From CAIOYC01 sp965277345 (GTDB taxonomy: Bacteria > Pseudomonadota > Alphaproteobacteria > Caulobacterales > Caulobacteraceae), in assembly GCA_965277345.1 (NCBI GenBank), contig CBDICI010000002.1, forward strand, positions 124,001 to 188,000: a stretch of 64,000 nucleotides of DNA. The letters run 5' to 3'. How positions within the stretch are numbered: the first letter of the stretch is position 1; each line of letters begins with the position of its first letter. The translations under genes were made by a program, and so were the position numbers. Under the pieces are notes generated by a model that was not told the DNA's origin, ran no database searches, and saw only the letters and a program-made list of their open reading frames with translations. This document shows, in pieces, positions 7,416-17,064 of this stretch.

Positions 7416-9112
7416 ACCCGTACCACCAGCGTCTCCACCACCGGGCGCCTCGACCAGATCCGCTGGCTCAGCTTCTTCAGCGCGCGGGCCACGGCCTGTT
7501 CCACGCGCTCGTCGTCGTCGCGGGCGTCCTTGTCGAGGCGTTTCAGCGCGTCCTCGGCGGCGTCGGCCAAGCGGTCGAGCAGGTTCTCCAGCGGCTCGTC
7601 CGCGTCGCCGGGCAGGCCGATGGAGCGGACCTCGATGTCGGAGGACAGCCGCCCCTTGCCGTCGATGGCTACGGCGACGATCAGCACGCCATTGGCGGCG
7701 GCGTGGCGGCGCTCCTTTAGCGGCTCGTCATCGGCGAGGGTGACCTTGCCGCCGTCCACATAGAGTCGCCCGGCCGGCACCTCGTCGATGATCATCGCCC
7801 GCCCCGGCGCCAGGCGCACCATGTCGCCGTTCCTCGGCGTCACCTGCTCGGGCACCTGCAGATCGGCGGCGAAGGCGGCGTGTTCGAGCAGGTGGCGACG
7901 CTCGCCATGGGTCGGCACCGCGATCTGTGGCCGCGCCCAGGCGTACATCTCCGCCAGCTCATCGCGGCAGGGATGGCCGGAGACGTGGATGCCGGGATGG
8001 TCGCGTTCGGTGTAGAGCCGCACGCCCCGGTCGGCGAGCTTGTTCTGCAGGGTGCGGATGGCCACCTCGTTGCCGGGAATGACCCTGGACGAGAAGATGC
8101 AGTGGTCGCCCTTGCCGAGCGTCACGTGGTTGTGGTCGCCCGAGGCGATGCGGGAGAGCGCGGCGCGGGGCTCGCCCTGGCTGCCGGTGCACAGATAGAG
8201 GACCGCGTTCTCCGGAAAGAAGCCGGCCTCCGCATCGGAAATAAACGGCTGCACCCCGTTGAACAGGCCGACCGAGCGCGCCGCCGCGGCCATGCGATGC
8301 ATGGAGCGGCCGACCAGGCAGACGCGCCGCCCACAGGCCTCCGCCGCGCGGATCACCGTATCCATCCGGGCCACGTTGGAGGCGAAACAGGCCACGGCGA
8401 TCTTGCCCTTCAGCGCGCCGATCAGGGCGCCGAGTTGCACCCGCACCTCGGCCTCCGACCCGGCGCGGCCATCGACGAACACGTTGGTGCTGTCGCAAAC
8501 CATGGCGAGGATGCCCTCGTCCCCCAGCCGGCGGATGGCGTCCTGATCGGTGGGGGCGCCCAGCAGCGGGTCCGGATCAATCTTCCAGTCGCCTGTGTGC
8601 AGGATGACCCCAAGCGGCGTGCGGATCGAAAGGCCGTTCGGCTCGGGGATCGAGTGGGTGAGCGTGATCAGCTCCATCTCGAACGGGCCGAGGGTAATCT
8701 TGCCGCCGAGGGGAACCTCGGTCAGCTCCACCTGGTCCAGAATACCCGCGTCGCGCAGTTTCTCGCGAATCAGGAAGGCGGTGAAGGGGGTGGCGTAGAG
8801 CGGCGCGGGGATGCGCTCCCACAGCCAGCCGAGCGCGCCGATGTGATCCTCGTGGGCGTGGGTCAGCACGATGCCGAGGATGTCGTCCGCGTGTTCCTCG
8901 ATGAACCGGGGGTCGGGCAGGATGACCTCCACCCCCGGCGTGGTCAGGTCGCCGAAAGTGACGCCGAGATCGACCACCACCCATTGGCGCGCGTGCGGCG
9001 GACCGTAGCCATAGAGGTTGAAGTTCATGCCGATCTCGTTCGACCCGCCGAGCGGCAGGAAAACGAGTTCGTCGCCTTCGCAATAGGATGAGGGATGGGG
9101 TGCTGAGGTCAT
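7412..9112 (-). CDS. rnj: Ribonuclease J
   Basis: Metallo-beta-lactamase/beta-CASP RNase with 5'-3' exo- and endonuclease activity in mRNA decay and rRNA maturation. After the start (FLPLGGSNEIGMN) comes the metal motif THAHEDHIGALGW near residue 75. Later come TGDWKIDPDP, the beta-CASP part with VVCDSTN-like MVCDSTNVF, and HVSGHPCRDEL/VPTHGERRHL. 566 aa is normal. The start at 9112 is chosen because MTSAPHPSSYCEG has GGAGGAG 9 nt upstream; the longer frame to 9226 is repeat-derived sequence. That Shine-Dalgarno lies in the end of the R1 repeat. Confidence 0.95.
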   Translation of the reverse strand: MTSAPHPSSYCEGDELVFLPLGGSNEIGMNFNLYGYGPPHARQWVVVDLGVTFGDLTTPGVEVILPDPRFIEEHADDILGIVLTHAHEDHIGALGWLWERIPAPLYATPFTAFLIREKLRDAGILDQVELTEVPLGGKITLGPFEMELITLTHSIPEPNGLSIRTPLGVILHTGDWKIDPDPLLGAPTDQDAIRRLGDEGILAMVCDSTNVFVDGRAGSEAEVRVQLGALIGALKGKIAVACFASNVARMDTVIRAAEACGRRVCLVGRSMHRMAAAARSVGLFNGVQPFISDAEAGFFPENAVLYLCTGSQGEPRAALSRIASGDHNHVTLGKGDHCIFSSRVIPGNEVAIRTLQNKLADRGVRLYTERDHPGIHVSGHPCRDELAEMYAWARPQIAVPTHGERRHLLEHAAFAADLQVPEQVTPRNGDMVRLAPGRAMIIDEVPAGRLYVDGGKVTLADDEPLKERRHAAANGVLIVAVAIDGKGRLSSDIEVRSIGLPGDADEPLENLLDRLADAAEDALKRLDKDARDDDERVEQAVARALKKLSQRIWSRRPVVETLVVRV

Positions 9113-9117
9113 GGATA

Positions 9118-9270
9118 CTTTCTCCTCCCTCGCAGGGCGGGGGAGGTAGCGCGGCGGGAATGCCCGCCGTGACGGAGGGGGCGGCGCGACGATAACCAGA
9201 TAGGGCGGCGCTGCCCCCTCCACCACCTTTCAGGGGGTCCCCCTCCCCCGCTGCGCGAGGGAGGAGAAAG
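9118..9270. repeat. R1 dispersed palindromic repeat, full copy (coaX-rnj junction)
   Basis: About 153 bp with inverted ends: CTTTCTCCTCCCTCGC on the left mirrors GCGAGGGAGGAGAAAG on the right. Internally GTGACGGAGGGGGC and CCCCCTCCACCACC form further complementary blocks. It fills the gap between the coaX stop and the rnj start and places GGAGGAG just before the rnj ATG. The other full copies are at 24443, 35147 and 48034. Confidence 0.85.
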
Positions 9271-9296
9271 CGTTTCGCTATTCAACCAGATCAGCA

Positions 9297-10073
9297 TCAT
9301 GGACGCAGATTCCGACGCCACACCTCGAGCATACCGCGGATGGTGAGATCGGAATCGAAGTGGTCGATCTTGGGGGTGGCGCCCTCGAACAGGGAGGCGA
9401 CGCCGCCGGTGGCGACCACGGTCATGGGCTGGACCCACTCGGCCTTGATCCGATCCACCAGGCCCTCGATCAGGCCCACATAGCCCCAGAACACGCCGGA
9501 CTGCATGGCGTTCACCGTATCGCGACCTATCACCAGGTTGCGTTCGGGTCGGCGGATGGCCACCCGCGGCAGCTTGGCCGCCGCCTCGTGCAGGGCCTGC
9601 ATGGAAAGGTTGATGCCGGGCGCGATGATGCCGCCCTCGAACCCGCCGTCGGCGGCGATCACGTCGAAAGTGGTGGCGGTGCCGCTGTCGATCACGATGA
9701 GGTCGCCGGGATAGGCGATATGCGCGCCGATGGCGTTGACCAGCCGGTCCGCCCCCGCCTCCGACGGCTTGTCGATGCGGATGGCGACGCCGAGCTCGGC
9801 ATTCTCGCCGATCACCAGCGGTTCCACCTTCAGATAGCGGCGGGCCAGGTTGCGCAGGTTGAAGATCGACTGCGGCACCACGCTGGAGATGATGCAACCG
9901 GTGAGCGCGCCCAGCGCCAACCCCTGCATGGTCAGAAGCTGGCTCAGCCACACGGCGTATTCGTCTGCGGTGCGGGTGCTTTCGGTAGCCGAGCGCCACT
10001 GCGCCACCCAGGCGCGGCCGTCATGCACGGCGAATAGGGTGTTGGTATTGCCCTGTTCGATGGCCAGCAGCAT
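9297..10073 (-). CDS. coaX: Type III pantothenate kinase
   Basis: First step of CoA synthesis, ATP-dependent phosphorylation of pantothenate. It is a 258-aa ASKHA-fold protein. The N-terminal phosphate loop reads LLAIEQGNTNT, with Glu where many family members have Asp. GADRLVNAIGAHI and VIDSGTATTFDVIAADG are the diagnostic pantothenate and ATP motifs, and VVATGGVASLF lies near the end. The start overlaps the birA stop by one base (TGATG). Confidence 0.93.
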   Translation of the reverse strand: MLLAIEQGNTNTLFAVHDGRAWVAQWRSATESTRTADEYAVWLSQLLTMQGLALGALTGCIISSVVPQSIFNLRNLARRYLKVEPLVIGENAELGVAIRIDKPSEAGADRLVNAIGAHIAYPGDLIVIDSGTATTFDVIAADGGFEGGIIAPGINLSMQALHEAAAKLPRVAIRRPERNLVIGRDTVNAMQSGVFWGYVGLIEGLVDRIKAEWVQPMTVVATGGVASLFEGATPKIDHFDSDLTIRGMLEVWRRNLRP

Positions 10074-10861
10074 CAGGCCGCTCCCACGGTGTGGACGGGA
10101 AAGAACACATCGCCCGCGGCGATGCGGCGCAGCGACCGGTCCGGGAGCCGCAGCAGCAGGGCGCCGTCGCCGTCCAGCCCCTCGGCCACGCCCTCCACCG
10201 CCTCGCTGTCGAGCCGGGCGACGCAGGCGCCGCCCATACCCTCCGCATCCTTCAGCCATCGATCACGCAGCGCCTCGAACCCGGCGCGGCTCCACGCCGC
10301 CGCGTGGCGGACGAAGGCGGGCGACAGCACCGCCAGCGCCTGTTCCGGCGTCGGCGCCGCCATCGCCCCGTCTTTCAGATGCGCGGCGAGCGAGGTGGCG
10401 GGACGCTCCACATTTTGCGGTGCATGGGCGAGATTCACCCCCATGCCGATGGCCAGCCACAGGGCGCCCGAGGCCGCGCGGCCGGATTCGATCAGGATGC
10501 CGGACAGCTTCCTGCCGTCCACCATCACATCGTTCGGCCATTTGAAACGCACCAGGCTGGCCGGGACATAGGTCTTCGCCAGCGCGCGGATGGCGAAAGC
10601 GGCGACGAAGGACAGTTGCGCCGCTCTTGCGGGCTCATCGTCCGTGGTCAGGAGCAGGGTGGCGGCGAGGTTGCCGCGGGAGGTGTCCCAACGCCGGCCC
10701 CGCCGGCCCCGTCCGGCGGTCTGCACCGCCGCGGTGATCCAGAGCGGGCCGGGCTCGCCCGCCTCGGCGCGGCGGCGAGCCTCGGCATTGGTGGAATCGA
10801 TCTCGTCGAAGGCGAGGATAGGGATCGCTTCCTCACCCGTCGTAATGCCCCATAGGGTCAT
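10073..10861 (-). CDS. birA: Biotin-[acetyl-CoA carboxylase] ligase, short form
   Basis: Attaches biotin to carrier proteins. The catalytic motif AGRGRRGRRW (biotinyl-AMP loop) is near residue 50, followed by RFKWPNDVMVDGRKLSGILIE and the small C-terminal SH3-like domain. There is no N-terminal helix-turn-helix, so this monofunctional form should not repress biotin genes. It lies 7 bp after nuoN; the nuo-birA-coaX-rnj series looks like one transcript. Confidence 0.93.
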   Translation of the reverse strand: MTLWGITTGEEAIPILAFDEIDSTNAEARRRAEAGEPGPLWITAAVQTAGRGRRGRRWDTSRGNLAATLLLTTDDEPARAAQLSFVAAFAIRALAKTYVPASLVRFKWPNDVMVDGRKLSGILIESGRAASGALWLAIGMGVNLAHAPQNVERPATSLAAHLKDGAMAAPTPEQALAVLSPAFVRHAAAWSRAGFEALRDRWLKDAEGMGGACVARLDSEAVEGVAEGLDGDGALLLRLPDRSLRRIAAGDVFFPVHTVGAA

Positions 10862-10868
10862 GCCCGGC

Positions 10869-12302
10869 TCACGACAGGCCGAAGGCCTTGGCCGCCACCG
10901 CCGCCAAGGGATCGAGCGCCACGAGCCCGATCAGGACAACCGGCAACGCCCACAGCGCCGAGGCCACCGCCACCGCCTGCGCATCCGCCGCCGGCGCATC
11001 GGTGCGGCCCGCGGGCGCATCGAACCACACCGTCTTGATGATGCGAAGGTAGTAGAAGGCGGCGGGCACGCTCATCACCAGGCCGAACACGGCGATCTGC
11101 CACTGGCCCGCCGCCAGCGCGGCCTTGAACACGTAGAACTTGGCCCAGAAGCCGGAGAGGGGCGGCAGACCCAGGAGCGAGAGGGACAGGACGGTGATCA
11201 CGATGGCCAGGGCCGGTCGCTCCTGCGACAGGCCGGCGAAGTCCTCGGTCCGCTCCATGGGGCGTCCATCGCGCGACAGGGCCGCCAGGGTGGCGAACAT
11301 GCCGGTGGCGTCGATCATGTAGAGCACCATGAACACCAGCATCGCCTGCATACCCATGGTCGTGCCCGTGCTCATGGCCATCAGCGCGTAGCCGATGTTG
11401 AGGATCGAGGAATAGGCCAGCAGGCGCTTCAGGTTACGCTGCACGATCCCGGCGATGGCCCCCACCGCCATGGAGATGGCGGCCAGGGCCACGATCACCT
11501 GGCGCCATTGGTCCACCGCCTCGGGAAAGCCCTGCACCAGGGCGCGGGCGAACAGCACCATGGCGGCGAGCTTGGGCGCGGCGGCGATGAAGGCCACCAC
11601 CGGCGTCGGCGCGCCCTCGTACACATCCGGCGTCCACATGTGGAAGGGCGCGGCGGAGACCTTGAACGCGACGCCGCAGATCAGGAACACCACACCGAAG
11701 ATCACCCCCGTGCCATTGCCCGCGTGCACGGCGTGGGCGATATCGACGAACTTGGTCGATCCGGCGAAGCCGTAGATCAAGGAGGCGCCGTAGAGCAGGA
11801 TGCCGGAACTGAGCGCACCCAGCACGAAATACTTCAGCGCCGCTTCGGACGCCTTGCCGTCGTCGCGGCGGAAGGCGGTCAGCACATAGAGCGCCAGCGA
11901 CTGCAGTTCGATGCCGATATAGAGCGAGATCAGGTCGCCGGCGGAGACCATCATGCCCATGCCGAGCGCGGCCAGCAGCACCAGCACCGGGTACTCGAAG
12001 CGCGAGGACCGCAGCCGGTTCAGCCAGCGCTCGCCCAGCAGGATAGCCACCGCGCTCATCAGGTAGATCGCCACCTTGGAGAAGCGCGACACCTCGTCGG
12101 CGACGAACCCGCCGCGGAAGATCGCGCCCATAGGCGAGACCGCCGAGACCGCCGCCGCGCCGACCAGCACGAGGCCGGACAGCAGGGCCACCAGCCCGGT
12201 GGAACGGTCCCCCCGAAAGGCGCCCAGCACCAGCAGGGCGAGCGCGCCGAGGGCCAGGATCAGTTCCGGCGCGGCGATCTGGAGGATGTCGGAAGCGTTC
12301 AC
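10869..12302 (-). CDS. nuoN: NADH-quinone oxidoreductase subunit N
   Basis: Antiporter-like membrane subunit of complex I. The 477 aa form about 14 TM helices. Family motifs GIELQSLALYVLTAF, FKVSAAPFHMWTPDVYEGAP (with the proton-path Lys) and LAYSSILNIGYALMA are visible. It is the last nuo gene; birA follows 7 bp on. Confidence 0.96.
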   Translation of the reverse strand: MNASDILQIAAPELILALGALALLVLGAFRGDRSTGLVALLSGLVLVGAAAVSAVSPMGAIFRGGFVADEVSRFSKVAIYLMSAVAILLGERWLNRLRSSRFEYPVLVLLAALGMGMMVSAGDLISLYIGIELQSLALYVLTAFRRDDGKASEAALKYFVLGALSSGILLYGASLIYGFAGSTKFVDIAHAVHAGNGTGVIFGVVFLICGVAFKVSAAPFHMWTPDVYEGAPTPVVAFIAAAPKLAAMVLFARALVQGFPEAVDQWRQVIVALAAISMAVGAIAGIVQRNLKRLLAYSSILNIGYALMAMSTGTTMGMQAMLVFMVLYMIDATGMFATLAALSRDGRPMERTEDFAGLSQERPALAIVITVLSLSLLGLPPLSGFWAKFYVFKAALAAGQWQIAVFGLVMSVPAAFYYLRIIKTVWFDAPAGRTDAPAADAQAVAVASALWALPVVLIGLVALDPLAAVAAKAFGLS

Positions 12303-12306
12303 AGTG

Positions 12307-13809
12307 TCAGTTCCCCGCCGCGGCGCGCCAGGCGTCCACCAGCCGCTCCGCCGAGGCCTCCGTCACCCCCAGCACGAAATGCGGATAGAAGCCCAGCGCC
12401 AGGGTGCCGACGATCAACGGCGCGAAGATCGCCACCTCGCGCCAGTCCAGGTCGGTGACGGCGGCGAGCTTGCCGTTGGTAATCTCGCCGAAGAACACCC
12501 TGGCGTAAAGCGTCAGCGAGTAGACAGCGGACAGGATCACGCCTGTGGCGGCGAACAGCACCGTCCAGGTTCCGGACGCATAGGGCGCGCCATAGGCCCC
12601 CGTCATGGTCAGTATTTCGCCGACGAAGCCGGAGGTGGCCGGCAGGCCCACATTGCCCATGGTGAACAGCATGAACACCGCTGCGTACCACGGCATCCGG
12701 TTCACCAGCCCGCCATAGAAGGCGATCTCGCGCGTATGCATCCGGTCGTAGATCACCCCCACGCCGAGGAACAGGGCGCCGGAGATCAGTCCGTGGCTGA
12801 TCATCTGGAACACCGCGCCCTGTACCCCCAGCACGTTGCCGGAGAAGATGCCCATGGTGACGAAGCCCATGTGCGCCACGGAGGAATAGGCGATCAGCTT
12901 CTTGATGTCGGTCTGCCGGAAGGCCACCAGCGAGGTGTAGACGATGGCGATCACACTCAGCATCATCACCAGCGGCGTGAACGTCGCCGAGGCGTTGGGA
13001 AACATGGGGATGGAGAAGCGCAGGAAGCCGTAGCCCCCCATCTTCAGCAGGATGCCGGCCAGGATCACCGACCCCGCCGTGGGCGCCTCCACGTGCGCGT
13101 CGGGCAGCCAGGTGTGCACCGGCCACATCGGCATCTTCACCGCGAAGGAGGCGAAAAAGGCCAGGAACAGCCAGGTCTGCACCCCCGGCGCGAACTTGTA
13201 GACCATCAGCTCGGGGATGGAGGTGGTCTTGGCGGTGGTGGCCATGAACAGGATGGCCGCCAGCATGAGTACGGAGCCGAGCAAGGTGTAGAGGAAGAAC
13301 TTGTACGCCGCATAGACCTTGTTCTTGCCCCCCCAGATGCCGATGATCAAAAACATCGGGATCAGGCCGAACTCGAAGAAGATGTAGAACTGGATCAGGT
13401 CGAGCGTGCAGAACACGCCGATCATGGTGACTTCCAGCACCAGGAAAGCGATCATGTATTCCGCCACCCGGTCTTGGATCGACGTCCACGAGGCGGCGAT
13501 GCATAGCGGCATCAGAAAGGCGGTCAGCAGCACGAACAGCACGCTGATTCCGTCCACGCCCATGCGGTAGCTCGCCCCGGCGAACCAGGGAATGGTTTCG
13601 GTGAACTGGAAGCCGGGATTGGCGCTGTCGTAGCCCGCGACCATGAGGATCGACAGCGCCAGCGTGGCGAGGGTAGTGAGCAGCGCGATCCAGCGCGCGC
13701 CGCGCTTCACCGCTTCCGCGTCCGCCGGCTTGGCGAAGACGCGCATGATCAGGATGGCGATCACCCCGATCATCGGGGCGAAGGTGATGGCGGAGAGAAT
13801 ACCGGTCAT
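12307..13809 (-). CDS. nuoM: NADH-quinone oxidoreductase subunit M
   Basis: Proton-pumping membrane subunit, 500 aa. FFEFGLIPMFLIIGIWGG holds the key TM5 Glu, VKMPMWPVHTWLPDAHVEAP the TM7 lysine/WLPDAH signature, and LIAYSSVAHMGFVTMGIF the TM12 region. It is spaced 4 bp from nuoN and 10 bp from nuoL. Confidence 0.96.
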   Translation of the reverse strand: MTGILSAITFAPMIGVIAILIMRVFAKPADAEAVKRGARWIALLTTLATLALSILMVAGYDSANPGFQFTETIPWFAGASYRMGVDGISVLFVLLTAFLMPLCIAASWTSIQDRVAEYMIAFLVLEVTMIGVFCTLDLIQFYIFFEFGLIPMFLIIGIWGGKNKVYAAYKFFLYTLLGSVLMLAAILFMATTAKTTSIPELMVYKFAPGVQTWLFLAFFASFAVKMPMWPVHTWLPDAHVEAPTAGSVILAGILLKMGGYGFLRFSIPMFPNASATFTPLVMMLSVIAIVYTSLVAFRQTDIKKLIAYSSVAHMGFVTMGIFSGNVLGVQGAVFQMISHGLISGALFLGVGVIYDRMHTREIAFYGGLVNRMPWYAAVFMLFTMGNVGLPATSGFVGEILTMTGAYGAPYASGTWTVLFAATGVILSAVYSLTLYARVFFGEITNGKLAAVTDLDWREVAIFAPLIVGTLALGFYPHFVLGVTEASAERLVDAWRAAAGN

Positions 13810-13819
13810 CTTGGCTTCC

Positions 13820-15919
13820 TCACCGCACCCAAGCCACGAGCGCGAAGGTGAGGAGGCCCGCGACCCCCAGCAGCATCACGAAGGCGTAGTGGTACACATA
13901 GCCGGACTGGATGACCGACAGGCCCCTGCCGAACCGCGCCGCCAGCCAGGACACGCCGTTGGGGCCGAGCCCATCGATGGTCCTCTGGTCTCCATCCTTC
14001 CAGAACACATCGCCCAGCCATTTGGCGCCCCTGACGAAGGTGGCCTGGTACAGCTCGTCGAAGAACCACTTGTTGTAGAAGAAGCGATAGATCGGCCCCC
14101 CGTTCGCGGCCAGGCGCGCGCCCAGCCCCTCGCGCCACAGGTACATGTAGGCGGCGGCGACGAGGCCGATGACGGCGGCGATCAGCGGCGCCAGCCCGAC
14201 CCACAGCGGCGCGTGTTCGGCGCCCTCCAGCACATGGTTGGTGGAGGCGGTGAAGATGGCGCCCTTCCAGAACGCCGCCTGCCCGCTGCCGACGAAGTCT
14301 TGGAAGAAGACGAAGCCCGAGCCGATGGCGCCGACCGCCAAGACGATCAGCGGGACGAGCATCACCCACGGGCTCTCGTGTGGGGTGTGATCGCCGTGCC
14401 CGTGCCCATGATCGACCTGGCTGAGGTCCGGCTCCGAGTGGGTCTCGATCTGCGCGGTCGAGGCATGATCGTCAGCCGAAGCGGGCGCCGGGTGGGCGTG
14501 GTCCTCGTGCGCGCGCCCGTCCCCATGGCCCCAGCGCGCGTGACCGTTGAAGGTGAAGAAGGCCACCCGCCAGGAATAGAACGAGGTCAGCCCGGCCACG
14601 AACACGCCGGTCACCCAGGCGAAATAGCCGAGCGGCTGCGTGGCCCCCGCGGCGAAGGCGGCCCCCAGGATCGAATCCTTGGAATAGAAGCCGGCGAAGC
14701 CCCACTCCAGCCCCGGAATGCCGAGCCCGGTGATGGCGATGGTGCCGATGGTCATCACCGCGAAGGTGATCGGAATGGCCTTCATGAGGCCGCCCATCTT
14801 CCGCATGTCCTGCTCGTGGTGCATGGCGTGGATCACACTGCCGGCGCCCAGGAACAATAGCGCCTTGAAGAAGGCATGGGTGAACAGGTGGAACATGGCG
14901 CTCTGATAGGCGCCGACCCCGGCGGCGAAGAACATGTAGCCGAGCTGCGAACAGGTGGAATAGGCGATCACCCGCTTGATGTCGTTCTGGGTCATGCCGA
15001 CGGTGGCGGCGAACAGCGAGGTCACCGCGCCGATAACGATGATCACCCCCCTGGCCATCGGCGCATACTCGTAGAGCGGCGAGAGCAGGCAGACCATGTA
15101 GACCCCGGCGGTCACCATGGTGGCGGCGTGAATCAGCGCCGAAACCGGCGTTGGCCCCTCCATGGCGTCGGGCAGCCAAGTGTGCAGGAAGAACTGGGCC
15201 GACTTGCCCATGGCGCCGATGAAGAGGAAGACGCCGGCCAGGTCGAGGGCGGAGAAGTCCCACGCCGCGAAATGCCAGGTGGTGTTGGCGTGGGCGGCGA
15301 TCTGGGGAAACAGGACGTGGAACTGGATGGTGTGGAACATCCAGAACACGGTGATGATGCCTAAGGCGAAGCCGAAATCGCCCACCCGGTTGACCACGAA
15401 CGCCTTGATCGCGGCCGCCGACGCCGTCGGCTTCTTGAACCAGAAGCCGATCAGCAGATACGAGGCCAACCCCACCCCTTCCCAGCCGAAGAACAGCTGC
15501 ATGAAGTCGGCCGCATTCACCAGCATCAGCATGGCGAAGGTGAACAGCGACAGGTAGGCGAAGAAGCGCGGCTTGTCCGGATCCTCGGCCATGTAGCCCC
15601 AGGAATAGAGGTGGACGAGGGCGGAGACGGTGGTCACCACCACCCCCATCACCGCCGAGAGGGTGTCGACGCGGATCGACCAGGCGGACTGGAACTCGCC
15701 CACATTGATGAAGGGCAGAAGCTCGACGGTGAACGGATGGGTCCAATGCCCCCAGGTCACCTGATAGAAGGTGTTCCACGCCAGGGCGCAGGACAGGAAC
15801 AGCAGGCCCGTGGTCACGGCCATGGACGCCCGGTCGCCGATACGGCGCCCGGTGAGGCCCGCGATCAGCGCGCCGAGCAGCGGACCGGAAATGAAGGCGA
15901 TGAGCAGAAGCTTGGCCAC
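13820..15919 (-). CDS. nuoL: NADH-quinone oxidoreductase subunit L
   Basis: Distal proton-pumping subunit with the long lateral helix, 699 aa. FFGWEGVGLASYLLIGFWF, KSAQFFLHTWLPDAMEGPTP and KRVIAYSTCSQLGYMFFA are signatures. Residues about 458-518 form a His/Asp-rich hydrophilic loop (HEDHAHPAP..., DHGHGHGDHTPHESP) before the last helices. Such inserts occur in alphaproteobacterial NuoL and could bind metal. Confidence 0.96.
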   Translation of the reverse strand: MAKLLLIAFISGPLLGALIAGLTGRRIGDRASMAVTTGLLFLSCALAWNTFYQVTWGHWTHPFTVELLPFINVGEFQSAWSIRVDTLSAVMGVVVTTVSALVHLYSWGYMAEDPDKPRFFAYLSLFTFAMLMLVNAADFMQLFFGWEGVGLASYLLIGFWFKKPTASAAAIKAFVVNRVGDFGFALGIITVFWMFHTIQFHVLFPQIAAHANTTWHFAAWDFSALDLAGVFLFIGAMGKSAQFFLHTWLPDAMEGPTPVSALIHAATMVTAGVYMVCLLSPLYEYAPMARGVIIVIGAVTSLFAATVGMTQNDIKRVIAYSTCSQLGYMFFAAGVGAYQSAMFHLFTHAFFKALLFLGAGSVIHAMHHEQDMRKMGGLMKAIPITFAVMTIGTIAITGLGIPGLEWGFAGFYSKDSILGAAFAAGATQPLGYFAWVTGVFVAGLTSFYSWRVAFFTFNGHARWGHGDGRAHEDHAHPAPASADDHASTAQIETHSEPDLSQVDHGHGHGDHTPHESPWVMLVPLIVLAVGAIGSGFVFFQDFVGSGQAAFWKGAIFTASTNHVLEGAEHAPLWVGLAPLIAAVIGLVAAAYMYLWREGLGARLAANGGPIYRFFYNKWFFDELYQATFVRGAKWLGDVFWKDGDQRTIDGLGPNGVSWLAARFGRGLSVIQSGYVYHYAFVMLLGVAGLLTFALVAWVR

Positions 15920-15927
15920 GTTAGCGC

Positions 15928-16251
15928 TCAGCCCTTCATCACATTGGCTTGGTCGACGGCGATGTCGCCCTTGTTGCGGAAGAAAGTGACCAGGATGGCC
16001 AGGCCCACCGCCGCCTCCGCCGCCGCCACGGTCAAGACGAACATGGCGAAGATCTGCCCCGTCACCTCGTGCAGATAGCTGGAGAAGGCGACCAGGTTGA
16101 TGTTCACGGCCAGGAGGATCAGCTCGATGGCCATCAGCACGACGATGATGTTGCGCCGGTTCACGAAGATGCCGAACACGCCGATGGTGAACAGGATCGC
16201 CGCCACCGCCAGATAGTGCTGTAGGCCGATACTCGTCGCGAGCGGGCTCAT
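15928..16251 (-). CDS. nuoK: NADH-quinone oxidoreductase subunit K
   Basis: A 107-aa subunit with three TM helices. It has the conserved Glu in LMAIELILLAVNINLVAF and Glu in AAAEAAVGLAILV, both in the membrane proton path. Its ATG overlaps the nuoJ stop by 4 bp. Confidence 0.96.
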   Translation of the reverse strand: MSPLATSIGLQHYLAVAAILFTIGVFGIFVNRRNIIVVLMAIELILLAVNINLVAFSSYLHEVTGQIFAMFVLTVAAAEAAVGLAILVTFFRNKGDIAVDQANVMKG

Positions 16252-16853
16252 TCGGCGATCCCCTGCCCGGTCACCGGCCTGGCGATGCGTAGGCCGCTGG
16301 CTTCCGTCCGCGCGGTCTGGGCGGCGATGTCCTGGCGCTTGACGCCCGGTTTATGGCGCAGGGTCAGCACGATGGCGCCGATCATGGCCACCAGCAGCAC
16401 CAGCCCCGCCGCCTGGAAGAAGTAGAAATAGTCGGTGTAGAGCACCCGGCCGATCTGCTCCACATTGGACAGGCCCGCCGGCGCGGCGGCCAGGGGCCGC
16501 GCGCCCCGCGCCGCCACGGCGCCCGACACCATGATCATCTCGGTCACCAGGATGGCGGCGATCACCCCGCCCAGCGGCATGTAGCGCACGAAGCCCTGCC
16601 GCAGGGTGCCGAAATCCACGTCCAGCATCATCACCACGAACAGGAACAACACCGCCACCGCGCCGACGTAAACCACCACCAGCAGCATGGCCAGAAACTC
16701 GGCCCCCAGCAGCACGAACAGCCCGGCGGCGGAGAAGAAGCTCAGGATCAGAAACAGCACGCTGTGCACGGGATTGCGCGCGGAGACCACGAACACGCCG
16801 GACGCCACCACGACGGCGGCGAGCAGGTAAAAGGCAATGGCCAGAAGGTCCAT
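16248..16853 (-). CDS. nuoJ: NADH-quinone oxidoreductase subunit J
   Basis: A 201-aa subunit with five TM helices: MDLLAIAFYLLAAVVVASG, the conserved ARNPVHSVLFLILSFF, and EFLAMLLVVVYVGAVAVLFLFVVMML with the pi-bulge helix TM3. The frame runs upstream to 16988, but that part is repeat sequence, so the ATG at 16853 is chosen. The C-terminal tail (RHKPGVKRQDIAAQT...) is cytoplasmic. Confidence 0.95.
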   Translation of the reverse strand: MDLLAIAFYLLAAVVVASGVFVVSARNPVHSVLFLILSFFSAAGLFVLLGAEFLAMLLVVVYVGAVAVLFLFVVMMLDVDFGTLRQGFVRYMPLGGVIAAILVTEMIMVSGAVAARGARPLAAAPAGLSNVEQIGRVLYTDYFYFFQAAGLVLLVAMIGAIVLTLRHKPGVKRQDIAAQTARTEASGLRIARPVTGQGIAE

Positions 16854-16879
16854 GGGGGCTAGCTTTGTCCTTCCGCGTG

Positions 16880-17031
16880 CTCCCTTCCCCCTCGAAGGGG
16901 GAAGGGCTGGGGATGGGGGTGGGTGCGCCACATCGAAGCGAAGAGCGCGCGAGGCGCCTCCCGTGCAATCGCGGGAAACCTCGTGCACCCACCCCCTGTC
17001 CCGGCCTTTCCCCCCTCGAGGGGGGAAGGCG
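16880..17031. repeat. R3 inverted repeat inside the nuo operon (nuoI-nuoJ gap)
   Basis: About 152 bp. The left arm (CCTTCCCCCTCGAAGGGGG... then GGGGGTGGGTGC) mirrors the right arm (GCACCCACCCCC... then CCCCCCTCGAGGGGGG). Each end is itself a small palindrome. It splits nuoI from nuoJ by 211 bp, where other nuo genes are 3-10 bp apart or overlap. RNA from it would form a strong stem. Confidence 0.8.
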
Positions 17032-17064
17032 CCGTTACCGTGTTCATCCGAATCCGCGCCCCTC

